Source: Thalassospira sp. TSL5-1
GTDB taxonomy: Bacteria > Pseudomonadota > Alphaproteobacteria > Rhodospirillales > Thalassospiraceae
Direction: 5' to 3'
NCBI RefSeq assembly: GCF_001907695.1
Contig: NZ_KV880637.1
Location: forward strand, 744,001-808,000
Length of the DNA: 64,000 bases
Part shown: positions 1-8,529 of the stretch, piece by piece
Position numbering within the stretch: position 1 is the stretch's first letter
How the letters are laid out: every line of letters begins with the position of its first letter
The notes under the pieces: generated by a model
The model's input: the letters and a program-made list of their open reading frames with translations, nothing else
What the model was told of the DNA's origin: nothing
Databases searched by the model: none
Position numbers and translations under genes: made by a program

Positions 1-931
1 GTTGCTGCTGGGAACGGATTTTCCGTGGAAGGATTTCCTGCAAACCGATGCCCGCATTGCCCAGGTGTTAACGCATGGTGAACGGTTGGGCCGTCGCACC
101 CATGTGAAAATGGGGCTGGTGGGCGATGTTCGCGCAACGCTGGATGCCCTGTTGCCCCGCCTTGAAACCCGCGCGGATGACAGCTTCCTGCAGGACCGGT
201 TGAAGGCGGTAAAATCCGACCGGGACAATATGGTCCATCATGCGCAAAAACCGGGCAAAAAAGGCGAGATCAGCCCGGAATATCTGACCACCGCGATTAG
301 CCGCCTGGCCGATGACGATGCCATTTTCACCGCCGATACCGGTATGACGACCGTATGGGCGGCACGCTATATTGAAAGCACCGGCAAGCGCAGTTTTATG
401 GGCTCTTTCTCGCATGGCTCGATGGCCAATGCCATGCCCCAGGCCATCGGCGCTGCGTTGGCCGGAAATGGCCGCCAGACCATTGCGCTATGTGGCGATG
501 GTGGCATTTCCATGTTGCTGGGCGACTTGGCAACCATCGGGCAATATCAGTTGCCGGTGAAAATGGTGGTCTATAACAATTCCAGCCTCGGCATGGTGGA
601 AATTGAAATGCAGCTGGCCGGGATTCCCAATTTCCAGACGGAAATGGTCAACCCGGATTTCGCCGCCATTGCCGAGGCCTGTGGTATTCGCGGTGTGCAG
701 GTTGAAGACCCGGAAAAACTGGATGATGCCCTGGAAATGGCGATGAACCATGAAGGCCCGGTGTTACTGGATGTGAAAACCGACCGTTATGCCGTTGCCA
801 TGCCGCCCCATACCAGCCCCGAACAGCTTGGCAAATATGCGTTAAGCGAGGCCAAAATGGTGCTGAACGGACGTGGCACCGAAGTGATCGAGCAGTTGAA
901 AACCAACTTTAAATATCTGCGCGATCTTTAA
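1..931 (+). CDS. poxB: Pyruvate oxidase / pyruvate dehydrogenase (quinone), C-terminal part
   Basis: The gene is cut by the left window edge; about 309 C-terminal residues are visible, roughly half of a usual 570-600 residue protein. The visible part is the end of the central domain followed by the C-terminal thiamine-diphosphate-binding domain. A GDGG motif lies near visible residue 165, followed about 27 residues later by NN, the classic ThDP/Mg2+ signature. The YNNSSLGMVE stretch is typical of PoxB rather than of acetolactate synthase. The family decarboxylates pyruvate to acetate and CO2 and passes electrons to ubiquinone at the membrane. The stop codon overlaps an in-frame ATG of the next frame, but the better downstream start is 156 nt later. 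An acetolactate-synthase-like paralogue is the main alternative. Confidence 0.85.
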   Translation, partial: LLLGTDFPWKDFLQTDARIAQVLTHGERLGRRTHVKMGLVGDVRATLDALLPRLETRADDSFLQDRLKAVKSDRDNMVHHAQKPGKKGEISPEYLTTAISRLADDDAIFTADTGMTTVWAARYIESTGKRSFMGSFSHGSMANAMPQAIGAALAGNGRQTIALCGDGGISMLLGDLATIGQYQLPVKMVVYNNSSLGMVEIEMQLAGIPNFQTEMVNPDFAAIAEACGIRGVQVEDPEKLDDALEMAMNHEGPVLLDVKTDRYAVAMPPHTSPEQLGKYALSEAKMVLNGRGTEVIEQLKTNFKYLRDL

Positions 932-1086
932 TGTCTTTCGCGCACCGGGGCAGGGCCGTTTGCTGTGTTCCGGTGCGGTTTGTTCTCTCCCTGCTTTGCC
1001 TTTTGCGCCCCCTTCGGTATTGGTGTTTTTTTCTTTATCCCGTGCTTTTCCCGCGACATGTTTTGCTGACCAGAACTGGAACCCCG

Positions 1087-2763
1087 ATGACTAAAAAAGA
1101 AACGGTATTTTCCGCCTTTACTGGTGCGAATGGTCTGGTGCGGGCGATTTTGCCTTTGCTGGCGATTGCGGGGACGGTTTTTTGTCTGATTGCGGCGTTT
1201 TTTGCCGCGTCATGGCTGTGGGGGCTGGTGATTTGTCTGCCCATTCTCGCACTGGCGATCCATGATGTCTCCCAGCGCGATTATGCCATTTTGCGCAATT
1301 ACCCGGTTCTGGGCTGGGCACGGTATCTGTTTCAGGATCTACGGCCTTACCTGCGGTCTTACATTGTCGAGGGTGATCTCGAAGGCCGCCCCTTTAACCA
1401 GGATCAGCGCCGCCTGGTCTATGAACGCGCACGGGATGAAGAGGATAATCACCCCTTCGGGACCGAGCTTGATGTTTACGCCCACGAATATCGCTGGATC
1501 AGCCATTCCATCGCTGCGACCGATGTGCCCGATACGGACCCGCGTATTACCATTGGCGGCCCGCAATGCAGCAAGCCCTATAATGCCTCGATCCTTAATA
1601 TCTCCGCCATGAGCTTTGGCTCCCTTTCTGCCCGCGCGATCGAGGCACTGAATACCGGGGCGAAAATGGGTAATTTCGCCCATGATACCGGCGAAGGCTC
1701 GATCAGCCCTTATCACCGCAAGGGCGGTGGAGATTTGATCTGGGAGCTTGGCTCGGGCTATTTTGGCTGCCGGACGGAGGATGGCAATTTTGACGAAGAC
1801 CTGTTTGTCAAAGCCGCCTGCACCGATCAGGTCAAGATGATTGAAATAAAACTCAGCCAGGGGGCAAAGCCCGGTCATGGCGGGGTGTTGCCTGCGGCCA
1901 AGGTCTCGCCGGAAATTGCCGAAACCCGCAAGGTGCCGCAGGGGCAGGATTGCGTTTCCCCCGCCGCGCACAAGGCCTTTTCCACCCCGCGCCAAATGCT
2001 GGAATTTGCTGCCCGCCTGCGCGACCTTTCCGGTGGCAAGCCTGTCGGCATCAAGCTGTGCGTGGGGCACCCGCACGAACCCTTTGCCATCGCCAAGGCA
2101 ATGCTGGAAACCGGGATATATCTGGATTTTATCGTTGTGGACGGGGCCGAAGGCGGCACCGGGGCCGCCCCGATAGAGCTTTCAAACCATGTCGGCCAGC
2201 CGCTTTATGACGGGCTGGTGATCATGCGCAATGCGCTGGTGGGAACCGGCCTTAAAAAACATGTCCGCCTGGGTGCGAGTGGCAAGGTTCATTCCGGCAG
2301 CGGCATTGCGCACGCCATTGCGCTGGGCGCGGACTGGGTCAATGCCGCCCGCGCCTTTATGTTTTCGATTGGCTGTATTCAGTCAATGAATTGTCATAAG
2401 GGCAACTGCCCGGTGGGTGTTGCCACCCAGGACCCGCACCGCCAGCGCGGCCTTGTGGTCGAAGACAAAGCCGAACAGGTCGAACGCTTCCACCGCAAAA
2501 CCGTGCGCGCCGCCCTGCAAATCTCCTGCGCAGCGGGCCTTGAAAGCATCCACGACCTCGAACCCCACCACCTCTTCCACCGCATCAGCCCCACCGAAGC
2601 CCGCACAGCCGACCAGATTTACCCGTTTGTCGCGGAGAACCAGTTGATCGAGGCCCCGGAGGATACGCCGTATGATCTTTGGTGGAAAGCAGCGTCAGCG
2701 GATAGCTTCAATGTCGCCAAACAAGTGGGAGAGGAGCATAAGGCGAAGTCGATGTGTGGATAA
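1087..2763 (+). CDS. Membrane-anchored FMN-binding glutamate synthase family protein
   Basis: This 558-residue protein carries the FMN/Fe-S synthase domain of glutamate synthase (GltB central region) without the amidotransferase domain. Two hydrophobic segments (about residues 15-60) suggest membrane anchoring. A C-x5-C-x4-C cluster (CIQSMNCHKGNC, near residue 440) matches the 3Fe-4S ligands of glutamate synthase. The domain's GEGS, GAEGGTGAAP and CPVGVATQ motifs are present. The frame stays open back to position 931, but that extension is Cys/Leu-rich with no ribosome site, so the ATG at 1087 (MTKKET) is preferred. Physiological substrate and partner are unknown; such stand-alone proteins resemble Bacillus YerD. 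It lies downstream of the pyruvate-oxidase gene on the same strand and may be cotranscribed. Confidence 0.85.
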   Translation: MTKKETVFSAFTGANGLVRAILPLLAIAGTVFCLIAAFFAASWLWGLVICLPILALAIHDVSQRDYAILRNYPVLGWARYLFQDLRPYLRSYIVEGDLEGRPFNQDQRRLVYERARDEEDNHPFGTELDVYAHEYRWISHSIAATDVPDTDPRITIGGPQCSKPYNASILNISAMSFGSLSARAIEALNTGAKMGNFAHDTGEGSISPYHRKGGGDLIWELGSGYFGCRTEDGNFDEDLFVKAACTDQVKMIEIKLSQGAKPGHGGVLPAAKVSPEIAETRKVPQGQDCVSPAAHKAFSTPRQMLEFAARLRDLSGGKPVGIKLCVGHPHEPFAIAKAMLETGIYLDFIVVDGAEGGTGAAPIELSNHVGQPLYDGLVIMRNALVGTGLKKHVRLGASGKVHSGSGIAHAIALGADWVNAARAFMFSIGCIQSMNCHKGNCPVGVATQDPHRQRGLVVEDKAEQVERFHRKTVRAALQISCAAGLESIHDLEPHHLFHRISPTEARTADQIYPFVAENQLIEAPEDTPYDLWWKAASADSFNVAKQVGEEHKAKSMCG

Positions 2764-2785
2764 AAAGCAAGATTTTATGATGCTG

Positions 2786-4117
2786 TCATCGTTCAATCTT
2801 TTGCAGCCACGATAATATTCTAATTAATGTGCTTCCTGGGTTGTTATTGAAATAGAGTTGATGAAAATCACCTCTTTGTACCATTGCGCTCTTTTCGTGT
2901 TCGCTGGCGAGGTCAAATTTCACTAAAGAAATCATGTATTCTAATGTTGAAGATTTTTGTTTTTTCGTTATTTTGTCGATTCCGATTGATGTAATTATAT
3001 CTCCAGTTTCTATTTTGCTTGTGTCTTTTATTGTTTCATGTTTGCAAGCCTTGATGTAGCAAGCTATTGCTGAAAGTAGTTGATAATCTTCGTCTAATCC
3101 ACGCTCATCGCTCATGTTGTTTATGATTGCGTAGTATGCTAATATTCTTTCTATCTCACGATAAGATGGCTGGTTTATTTTGATGATTTCTGTTAATGCG
3201 GCTATGGTTGTCGGGTAGGCTATCTTTTCATTTTCCTCCGTCATCATATTAACGGCGTAATTTATAAAATTTTCTCCATCGTCTTTATTGTCATCGCTGC
3301 GTGTTCTTGGAAGAGATAACCAGATGTTTACAAATTTGTGTAAATAATTTTTTGCATTAATGTTTGGTCCGTACCTGAATCTTATTGACTCCTCTAATTG
3401 CTCGCGATTTGTTATCAAAATGAATATAATGCCATTTGCAGAAAACAAATGCTTTGTTTGTTCTAATAGGTCTAGCGCAAAATCTGGTCTGCATCTATCA
3501 AGTTCATCGATTATAAATATAATAGGCGCACCATTTCCTTCGTCTTCTGAAAATTTTTCAAGTTCTTTTTTGAAATCAGAAATTGCTTTTTTGTCGCTTT
3601 TGATGTTTTTAAGTTTTTCGCCAACGATTTCATCAACCTGATCTGATAGCAGGTTGGAGATACCATCCTCTGCTTTATCGATCATTGATCCACTAATTAT
3701 TCCGGAAGTGGCAAGTTGAACGCCAAGCTTTATCGATCCTCTAGTTAGCGATTTTGCTGTTTTTGAAGCAATTCTTAAAAATTCCTTCTTTCTCTCCACG
3801 TTCTCACCAGATATTTTTGCATAAATCTCAGACGTAACGGCTAAAAAAGCATCTTTTTGATGGTCATTTTCAAATGCGTCAAAATAGATTGATTTTAATT
3901 TCTTTTCTCTTTGGTGTTCAATGTAGCCTCTCCACATTTTGATGAAGGTACTTTTTCCTTCACCCCAAGCGGAATCGATGGCAATGACCGGGCTGTCTGT
4001 AGCATTCTCAACAAGGTTTGCCAGTCTTTCGCCGAAACTCTTTCTTTTGAATATATCTAAATCTGGGTCAAATCCCATTTTTTCTGAGATTTCGATTTCT
4101 GGTATTTTGATTTTCAT
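2786..4117 (-). CDS. KAP family P-loop NTPase
   Basis: This 443-residue protein has Walker A (GEGKST, residues 52-57) and the hallmark KAP Walker B (IIDELDRCRPD, residues 202-212). Between them lies a long insertion with one weakly hydrophobic stretch near residues 130-147, where KAP proteins often carry membrane segments. KAP NTPases include T7-exclusion protein PifA and are frequent in defence islands, but many have no known role. The gene is markedly AT-rich with AAA/ATT-biased codons, unlike both neighbours. It sits alone between a + strand metabolic gene and nadK-argE, which suggests horizontal acquisition as a single-gene islet. A function in phage defence is inference. The start is the ATG at 4117 with AGAG upstream. 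Confidence 0.85.
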   Translation of the reverse strand: MKIKIPEIEISEKMGFDPDLDIFKRKSFGERLANLVENATDSPVIAIDSAWGEGKSTFIKMWRGYIEHQREKKLKSIYFDAFENDHQKDAFLAVTSEIYAKISGENVERKKEFLRIASKTAKSLTRGSIKLGVQLATSGIISGSMIDKAEDGISNLLSDQVDEIVGEKLKNIKSDKKAISDFKKELEKFSEDEGNGAPIIFIIDELDRCRPDFALDLLEQTKHLFSANGIIFILITNREQLEESIRFRYGPNINAKNYLHKFVNIWLSLPRTRSDDNKDDGENFINYAVNMMTEENEKIAYPTTIAALTEIIKINQPSYREIERILAYYAIINNMSDERGLDEDYQLLSAIACYIKACKHETIKDTSKIETGDIITSIGIDKITKKQKSSTLEYMISLVKFDLASEHEKSAMVQRGDFHQLYFNNNPGSTLIRILSWLQKIER

Positions 4118-4177
4118 TTTGAAAAATTCTCTGCTGCGGTGCTTATTCAGTCGTCAGTATAGTTTCCTTTTTTAAAA

Positions 4178-4210
4178 AGAAAAAGCCGCCAAATTAAAAG
4201 TTGGCGGCTT
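4178..4210 (-). terminator. Rho-independent terminator of nadK-argE
   Basis: A ten-base-pair stem (AAGCCGCCAA / TTGGCGGCTT) with an 8-nt loop is followed, on the minus strand, by a T-rich tract (TTTTTCTTTTT). It lies just after the argE stop codon and just before the KAP gene's own start region. Confidence 0.85.
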
Positions 4211-4233
4211 GGTGTTATGGTATTGCCATTTGT

Positions 4234-5403
4234 TTATGCTGAAATAACCCTAACCAACTTATCCAAAAACACCTCACACCTTACCAACTGATCGAGTGCG
4301 ATAAACTCGTCGGGTTTATGCGCCTGCTCGATGCTGCCGGGGCCGCAGACGACGGTGGGGATGTCGCCCAGTTCGGCGAAGATGCCGGCTTCGGTGCCGA
4401 AGCTGACTTTGCCGGTGGTGTTGGCCCCGGTCAGTTCCATGACAAGGCGGGTGACGTCATCGTCATCGCCGGTGGCAAGGCCGGCCACATCTGACATGGT
4501 TTCAATTTCGATGCCAACATCATCGTAGGTTTCGCGCATTTCCGGGTGCAGGACAGTGTCGATATAGTCCTGAATGGTCTGGCGGATTTCAGCACGGTCA
4601 TGCAGGGGCAGGTTGCGATATTCAAAATCGAACCAGCAATTTTGCGGAATGATATTAAGCTGCGTACCGCCCTGGATCAGCCCGGTATGGACGGTGGTGT
4701 GGTTGGGGACAAAATCATTGTCGTGCGGGCCTTCGGTGCGGAATTTTTTGCCAAGCTGTTTTAAAAACACAATCAGCTCGGCCGCATATTCAATGGCATT
4801 GACCCCTTCGCCCGGCAGGGACGAATGGCCCGAACGGCCCGTCACATGGGCGCGGCCGGAAAACTTGCCTTTATGCTGGGTAATCACCTGCATGCTGGTC
4901 GGTTCGCCAACAATGCACATGGCCGGTTTACAATTCAGATCATTGATCATTTCCACCAGGCGCGGCGCACCGATGCAGCCCACTTCCTCGTCATAGGTAA
5001 AGGCGATATGGATGGGAACACGCAGATTTGCCTTGGCAAAATCCTCTGCCCGGCCCATCAGGCAGGCCAAAAAACCCTTCATGTCGCATGATCCGCGGCC
5101 ATAAAGTTTGTCGCCGCGAATTTCGGTGGTGAAAGGGTCACTTTGCCAGACCTGGCCTTCCACCGGTACCACATCGCTATGCCCTGAAAGGATCACGCCG
5201 CCGGGCACATCGGGGCCGATGGAAGCATAAAGGTTGGCTTTGCCGTGATCATCGTCAAACACGGTGTGGCACCGATAGCCCAGACCTTTAAGGAAGTCCT
5301 GCGCCTGGTTGATCAGGGCAAGGTTGGAATCAAGGCTGGTGGTTTTGTGCGCAATCAGTTTCGCCAGCCAGTCCAGGGTCTTTTCGCTTGGTTGGGTGCT
5401 CAT
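4234..5403 (-). CDS. argE: Acetylornithine deacetylase (M20 family)
   Basis: A 389-residue cytoplasmic metallohydrolase that releases acetate from N-acetylornithine in arginine synthesis. M20 signatures are present: the SGHSDVVP zinc motif (His75, Asp77), the GRGSCDMKG bridging Asp near 107, and TYDEEVGC with the catalytic Glu and ligand Glu at 139-140. A dimerisation lid domain follows from about residue 185 ([10 protein letters not shown]). Length is normal for proteobacterial ArgE. Its ATG overlaps the nadK stop (ATGA), so the two genes are translationally coupled in one operon. Related M20 amidohydrolases (succinyl-diaminopimelate desuccinylase) are the main alternative; the overall pattern favours ArgE. 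Confidence 0.88.
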   Translation of the reverse strand: MSTQPSEKTLDWLAKLIAHKTTSLDSNLALINQAQDFLKGLGYRCHTVFDDDHGKANLYASIGPDVPGGVILSGHSDVVPVEGQVWQSDPFTTEIRGDKLYGRGSCDMKGFLACLMGRAEDFAKANLRVPIHIAFTYDEEVGCIGAPRLVEMINDLNCKPAMCIVGEPTSMQVITQHKGKFSGRAHVTGRSGHSSLPGEGVNAIEYAAELIVFLKQLGKKFRTEGPHDNDFVPNHTTVHTGLIQGGTQLNIIPQNCWFDFEYRNLPLHDRAEIRQTIQDYIDTVLHPEMRETYDDVGIEIETMSDVAGLATGDDDDVTRLVMELTGANTTGKVSFGTEAGIFAELGDIPTVVCGPGSIEQAHKPDEFIALDQLVRCEVFLDKLVRVISA

Positions 5404-6167
5404 TCGACAAACTGTTCCTTCAGGATGCGTTCTTCAAGATTGTGTTCCGGGTCAAACAACAGGCGGATATCCATGCTGGAATCCTCGCGGATGATGACCT
5501 TGGAGACATCGCGAACTTCGGTATAATCGGCCACGGCGGAAACCGGGCGTTTTTCGGGTTCGAGAACTTCAAATATCACCTGTGCCTTTTCAGGCAGCAG
5601 TGCGCCACGCCAGCGGCGCGGGCGAAACGGGCTGATCGGGGTGAGGGCCAAAAGGCCGCTTCCCATTGGCAGGATCGGCCCGTGCGCCGAAAGGTTATAG
5701 GCGGTGCTGCCCGCCGGTGTGCAGACCAGAGCGCCATCGCACACCAGTTCGGGCAGGCGCTCCACGCCATCAATTTTAATGCGCAGTTTGGCCGCCTGGC
5801 GGGTTTCACGCAAAAGAGAGACCTCGTTAATCGCAAGCGCACACATGGAGCCGCCATCCTTGGTATGGGCTTCCATTTGCAAGGGATGAAGCTTGACGGT
5901 CTGGGCCTCCTGAATGCGCTCAGGCAGGTCGATTTCGCGAAATTCGTTCATCAAAAAGCCGACAGTGCCGCGATTCATGCCGTAAATCGGCACCTTGCGG
6001 CCCATATAACGGTGCAGGGTTTCCAGCATGAAACCATCCCCGCCAAGGGCGACAATGACTTCGGCCTTGTCGGGCGAAACATGGCCATAACGGTGCTTGA
6101 GCCGATACATGGCATCCTGGGCGATTTTTGTTTCGGCGGCGACAAAGGCAATTGAATGAATGTACAT
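5400..6167 (-). CDS. nadK: NAD kinase
   Basis: A 255-residue enzyme phosphorylating NAD to NADP. Diagnostic motifs are GGDG (residues 42-45, nucleotide binding/catalysis), INE (113-115) and PAGSTAYN (151-158). The length matches the short alphaproteobacterial NadK. The ATG is followed by a typical beta strand ([10 protein letters not shown]). It is the first gene of a two-gene operon with argE and is divergent from the TetR gene at 6428, with a 260-nt shared upstream region. Confidence 0.93.
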   Translation of the reverse strand: MYIHSIAFVAAETKIAQDAMYRLKHRYGHVSPDKAEVIVALGGDGFMLETLHRYMGRKVPIYGMNRGTVGFLMNEFREIDLPERIQEAQTVKLHPLQMEAHTKDGGSMCALAINEVSLLRETRQAAKLRIKIDGVERLPELVCDGALVCTPAGSTAYNLSAHGPILPMGSGLLALTPISPFRPRRWRGALLPEKAQVIFEVLEPEKRPVSAVADYTEVRDVSKVIIREDSSMDIRLLFDPEHNLEERILKEQFVE

Positions 6168-6427
6168 TTTTTATCCGTCGGGGCGAGGATGGCCACACGC
6201 ACCTGACATGATCATTTCACTCTCATCGTCAGGCCCGTGCAATGCGCCTGCAAATAGAGCCCGATTGACAATGAATTGCAAGGGGCAGGGCGAAAAACAG
6301 CACTTGCAGCAGTGTCGGGAATAATTTGCGGCGGATTGAAGGTAAAAGTCTTTAGGTCGTATTGACGTGCGCGGTAAAAGAGGTAACGCTTTGCCCGGTT
6401 TGAGGAAGATATGGCGCATCAAATACC

Positions 6428-7135
6428 ATGAATGATAGCAAAGACCTCGCTCCGCTGGTTTTGGGCGATGAAGACGAAAGCGGTGAAGGCTGGCGTCGTG
6501 ATGCAAAACGGGGGACCGGGCGCGAGGTTCGGGCGCGCTTGACGCGCGATCCGAATGGCACCCGCCAGAAATTGCTCGATGCCGGTTTTGCCGAAATCCG
6601 CCGTGCCGGGATCGAGGCGGCCTCGATTGCCAATATCATTGATCTGGCCGGGGTGACAAAAGGCGCGCTGTATCATCATTTCCGCAGCAAATCGCAGCTT
6701 GCCAACGCCGTGATCGAGGAATGCCTGCCCGCCTATGTCGATGATATCTGGCTGGACCCCTTGGCCTTTGAAGAGGACGTTTTACCCGCCCTGATGGCGC
6801 AGGTGGACCGGCTGGGCACCGATGATACCCCGGAAATTTTGGCGCATGGCTGCCCGCTGGCGCGCCTGGCATCAAGTGCGGATGACATGGATGATGCAAC
6901 CCGTAAGCGTATTGACGGGGTGTATCGGTATTGGCGGCGTGGCCTGGCCGGGCATATCAGCCGGTCGCAATTTGCCAAATATGTGCGCACCGATGTGCAG
7001 GCTTCGGCCGTGGCGGAATTTATCATGGCGACCCTGCATGGCTATCTGAGCCGCCCGCCGGTTTTGCGCGGGGCGGAAGTACACGCCGCCTTTGCCGGGG
7101 AATATGCCCGCTATTTAAGCGGTTTGCGTCCCTGA
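6428..7135 (+). CDS. TetR family transcriptional regulator
   Basis: A 235-residue regulator with a canonical TetR helix-turn-helix at about residues 63-86 (ASIANIIDLAGVTKGALYHHF). The first 40 residues are a charged low-complexity extension absent from most TetR proteins, so the true start could be internal. The C-terminal ligand domain contains a GCPLARL motif seen in several TetR subfamilies that carry a conserved Gly-Cys-Pro segment. It is divergent from nadK and lies 206 nt before the rhodanese gene; its target could be either or itself. The ligand is unknown. Confidence 0.85.
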   Translation: MNDSKDLAPLVLGDEDESGEGWRRDAKRGTGREVRARLTRDPNGTRQKLLDAGFAEIRRAGIEAASIANIIDLAGVTKGALYHHFRSKSQLANAVIEECLPAYVDDIWLDPLAFEEDVLPALMAQVDRLGTDDTPEILAHGCPLARLASSADDMDDATRKRIDGVYRYWRRGLAGHISRSQFAKYVRTDVQASAVAEFIMATLHGYLSRPPVLRGAEVHAAFAGEYARYLSGLRP

Positions 7136-7341
7136 AGGTTATTGCCTTTAAAAAGATTCCCGTTTTTTCGGATAGATGCCGTGTGCCGGGGCAGGGCGGG
7201 TTGCGCGGAACGATGTGTTGTCCTTAATTTTTGCCACCATTAACAACATTAATTTTGTGTTGTTGTAAATTATTTGACGAAAGGATGTTGGGAAATATAT
7301 AAGAACTACAAATTCGCATATTCTTTTGGAGGGTGCAAACA

Positions 7342-8265
7342 ATGCGTTCCCGTATTTTGGCAGGAATTGCTGCCGTCGTGATGATGATGGGGGCCGGTGC
7401 GGCCCAGGCCGAACGCCTGACGGAAAAGCCGCTGGTGGATGCCGGTTGGCTGGCGGATAATCTTGGCAATGATTCTTTGGTGGTTGTTGACATTCGTTCG
7501 CCGGGCAAATCGGGCAATCCCTATGATGCCGGGCATATCCCCGGTGCGGTTGATGCGCCTTATGGCAAGTTTGGCTGGCGCGCCAAGGTTGGCGATGTTG
7601 TCGGCATGCTGCCGCCGGTGGATGTGATTGCACAGCGTATCGGCAGCCTGGGCATTGATAATGACAAACAGGTCGTCATCGTGCCGGCCGGGGAAAATTC
7701 CAGCGACTTTGGCGCTGCCACCCGTGTTTATTGGACGTTTAAAGTGCTGGGCCATGATGCCGTCACCATCTTGGATGGCGGGCAGCGGGCCTGGGTCGCT
7801 GCAAAGGGTGACATTTCAACAGAGGCAGTCAAGCCCGAGCAGGTGGCCTTTACCGCCCATTTCCGCCCCGAGCTGATTGCGACAGCCGACGAGGTTGCCG
7901 CAGCAAAATCAAAGGGCGTCGCCCTGATTGATGCCCGCCCTGAAGCGCAGTTTGCCGGGCAGAGCAAAAGCCCGGTTGTGGCCCGTTTTGGGGCCATTCC
8001 TGGTGCTGTGAATATTTCGCAGTCGCAATTCTATGACGCCAAAGACGGTAAGTTTGTTGCGGCCGACGTGATTGAACAGCTTGCCGGGAAGGCGGGTGTG
8101 TCGGAAAACAGCAAGGAAATTACCTATTGCAACACCGGCCATTGGGCCTCTGTGGCGTGGTTTGGCCTGTCCGAAGTGATGGGTAACAAAAACACCAAAA
8201 TGTATGATGGTTCGATGGCCGAATGGGCCGCTGATCCGTCGCGCGATGTGGTGAAAACCCGGTAA
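7342..8265 (+). CDS. Periplasmic tandem-rhodanese sulfurtransferase
   Basis: A 307-residue exported protein with a signal peptide (MRSRILAG... cleaved after AQA, about residue 23) and two rhodanese domains. The second holds the active-site loop CNTGHWAS (Cys263), where a persulfide would form; the first has no Cys at the equivalent place (IVPAGENSSDF) and is structural, as in SseA/thiosulfate sulfurtransferases. The ATG at 7342 is chosen over an upstream in-frame GTG (7333) because GGAGGG at 7328-7333 is ideally spaced. The family moves sulfane sulfur from thiosulfate or mercaptopyruvate to thiol acceptors. It precedes a YeeE/YedE sulfur transporter and a Cys-repeat protein, suggesting a periplasmic sulfur-handling locus. 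Confidence 0.9.
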   Translation: MRSRILAGIAAVVMMMGAGAAQAERLTEKPLVDAGWLADNLGNDSLVVVDIRSPGKSGNPYDAGHIPGAVDAPYGKFGWRAKVGDVVGMLPPVDVIAQRIGSLGIDNDKQVVIVPAGENSSDFGAATRVYWTFKVLGHDAVTILDGGQRAWVAAKGDISTEAVKPEQVAFTAHFRPELIATADEVAAAKSKGVALIDARPEAQFAGQSKSPVVARFGAIPGAVNISQSQFYDAKDGKFVAADVIEQLAGKAGVSENSKEITYCNTGHWASVAWFGLSEVMGNKNTKMYDGSMAEWAADPSRDVVKTR

Positions 8266-8266
8266 T

Positions 8267-8529
8267 CTGCCGCTTGGCAGGTTTATATGGAATTGGAAAT
8301 GCCCCGGCCTGGCCGAATGCGGGTTTTGCCGGGGCTGATTTCCACCGGATTTGATAACGACGTGGTGAATCACTGCGCCTTGCCGGGACCAAGTCAGACG
8401 GGCAACGACGGAAAAGTTGCCCCAACGGTCGGCGCAATCCGGCCGGTTTGTTGTTGGTCTTATGCCTCGGCGGCTCATCCGGGTTGCTCATAACGGCCTT
8501 TGGCCGATAACGAAGTTTCAGGATCACTC
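8267..8529 (+). other. Structured leader/intergenic RNA candidate before the YeeE/YedE gene
   Basis: This 260-nt gap begins with a small hairpin (CTGCC-GCTT-GGCAG) just after the rhodanese stop. Farther on, CCGGATT (8345-8351) is complementary to AATCCGG (8436-8442) and could close a 98-nt domain. The domain contains a GGGCAAC/GTTGCCC stem (8400-8422) and a segment AAGTCAGAC (8390-8398) reminiscent of a B12 box. It does not match any complete riboswitch class that I recognise. A 68-codon open frame at 8287 has no convincing ribosome site and unnatural composition. Confidence 0.35.

Noticed and set aside
1339..2076. A 245-codon minus-strand frame inside the glutamate-synthase-like gene
   Set aside because: Shadow frame opposite strongly conserved coding sequence; no domain and no start signal.
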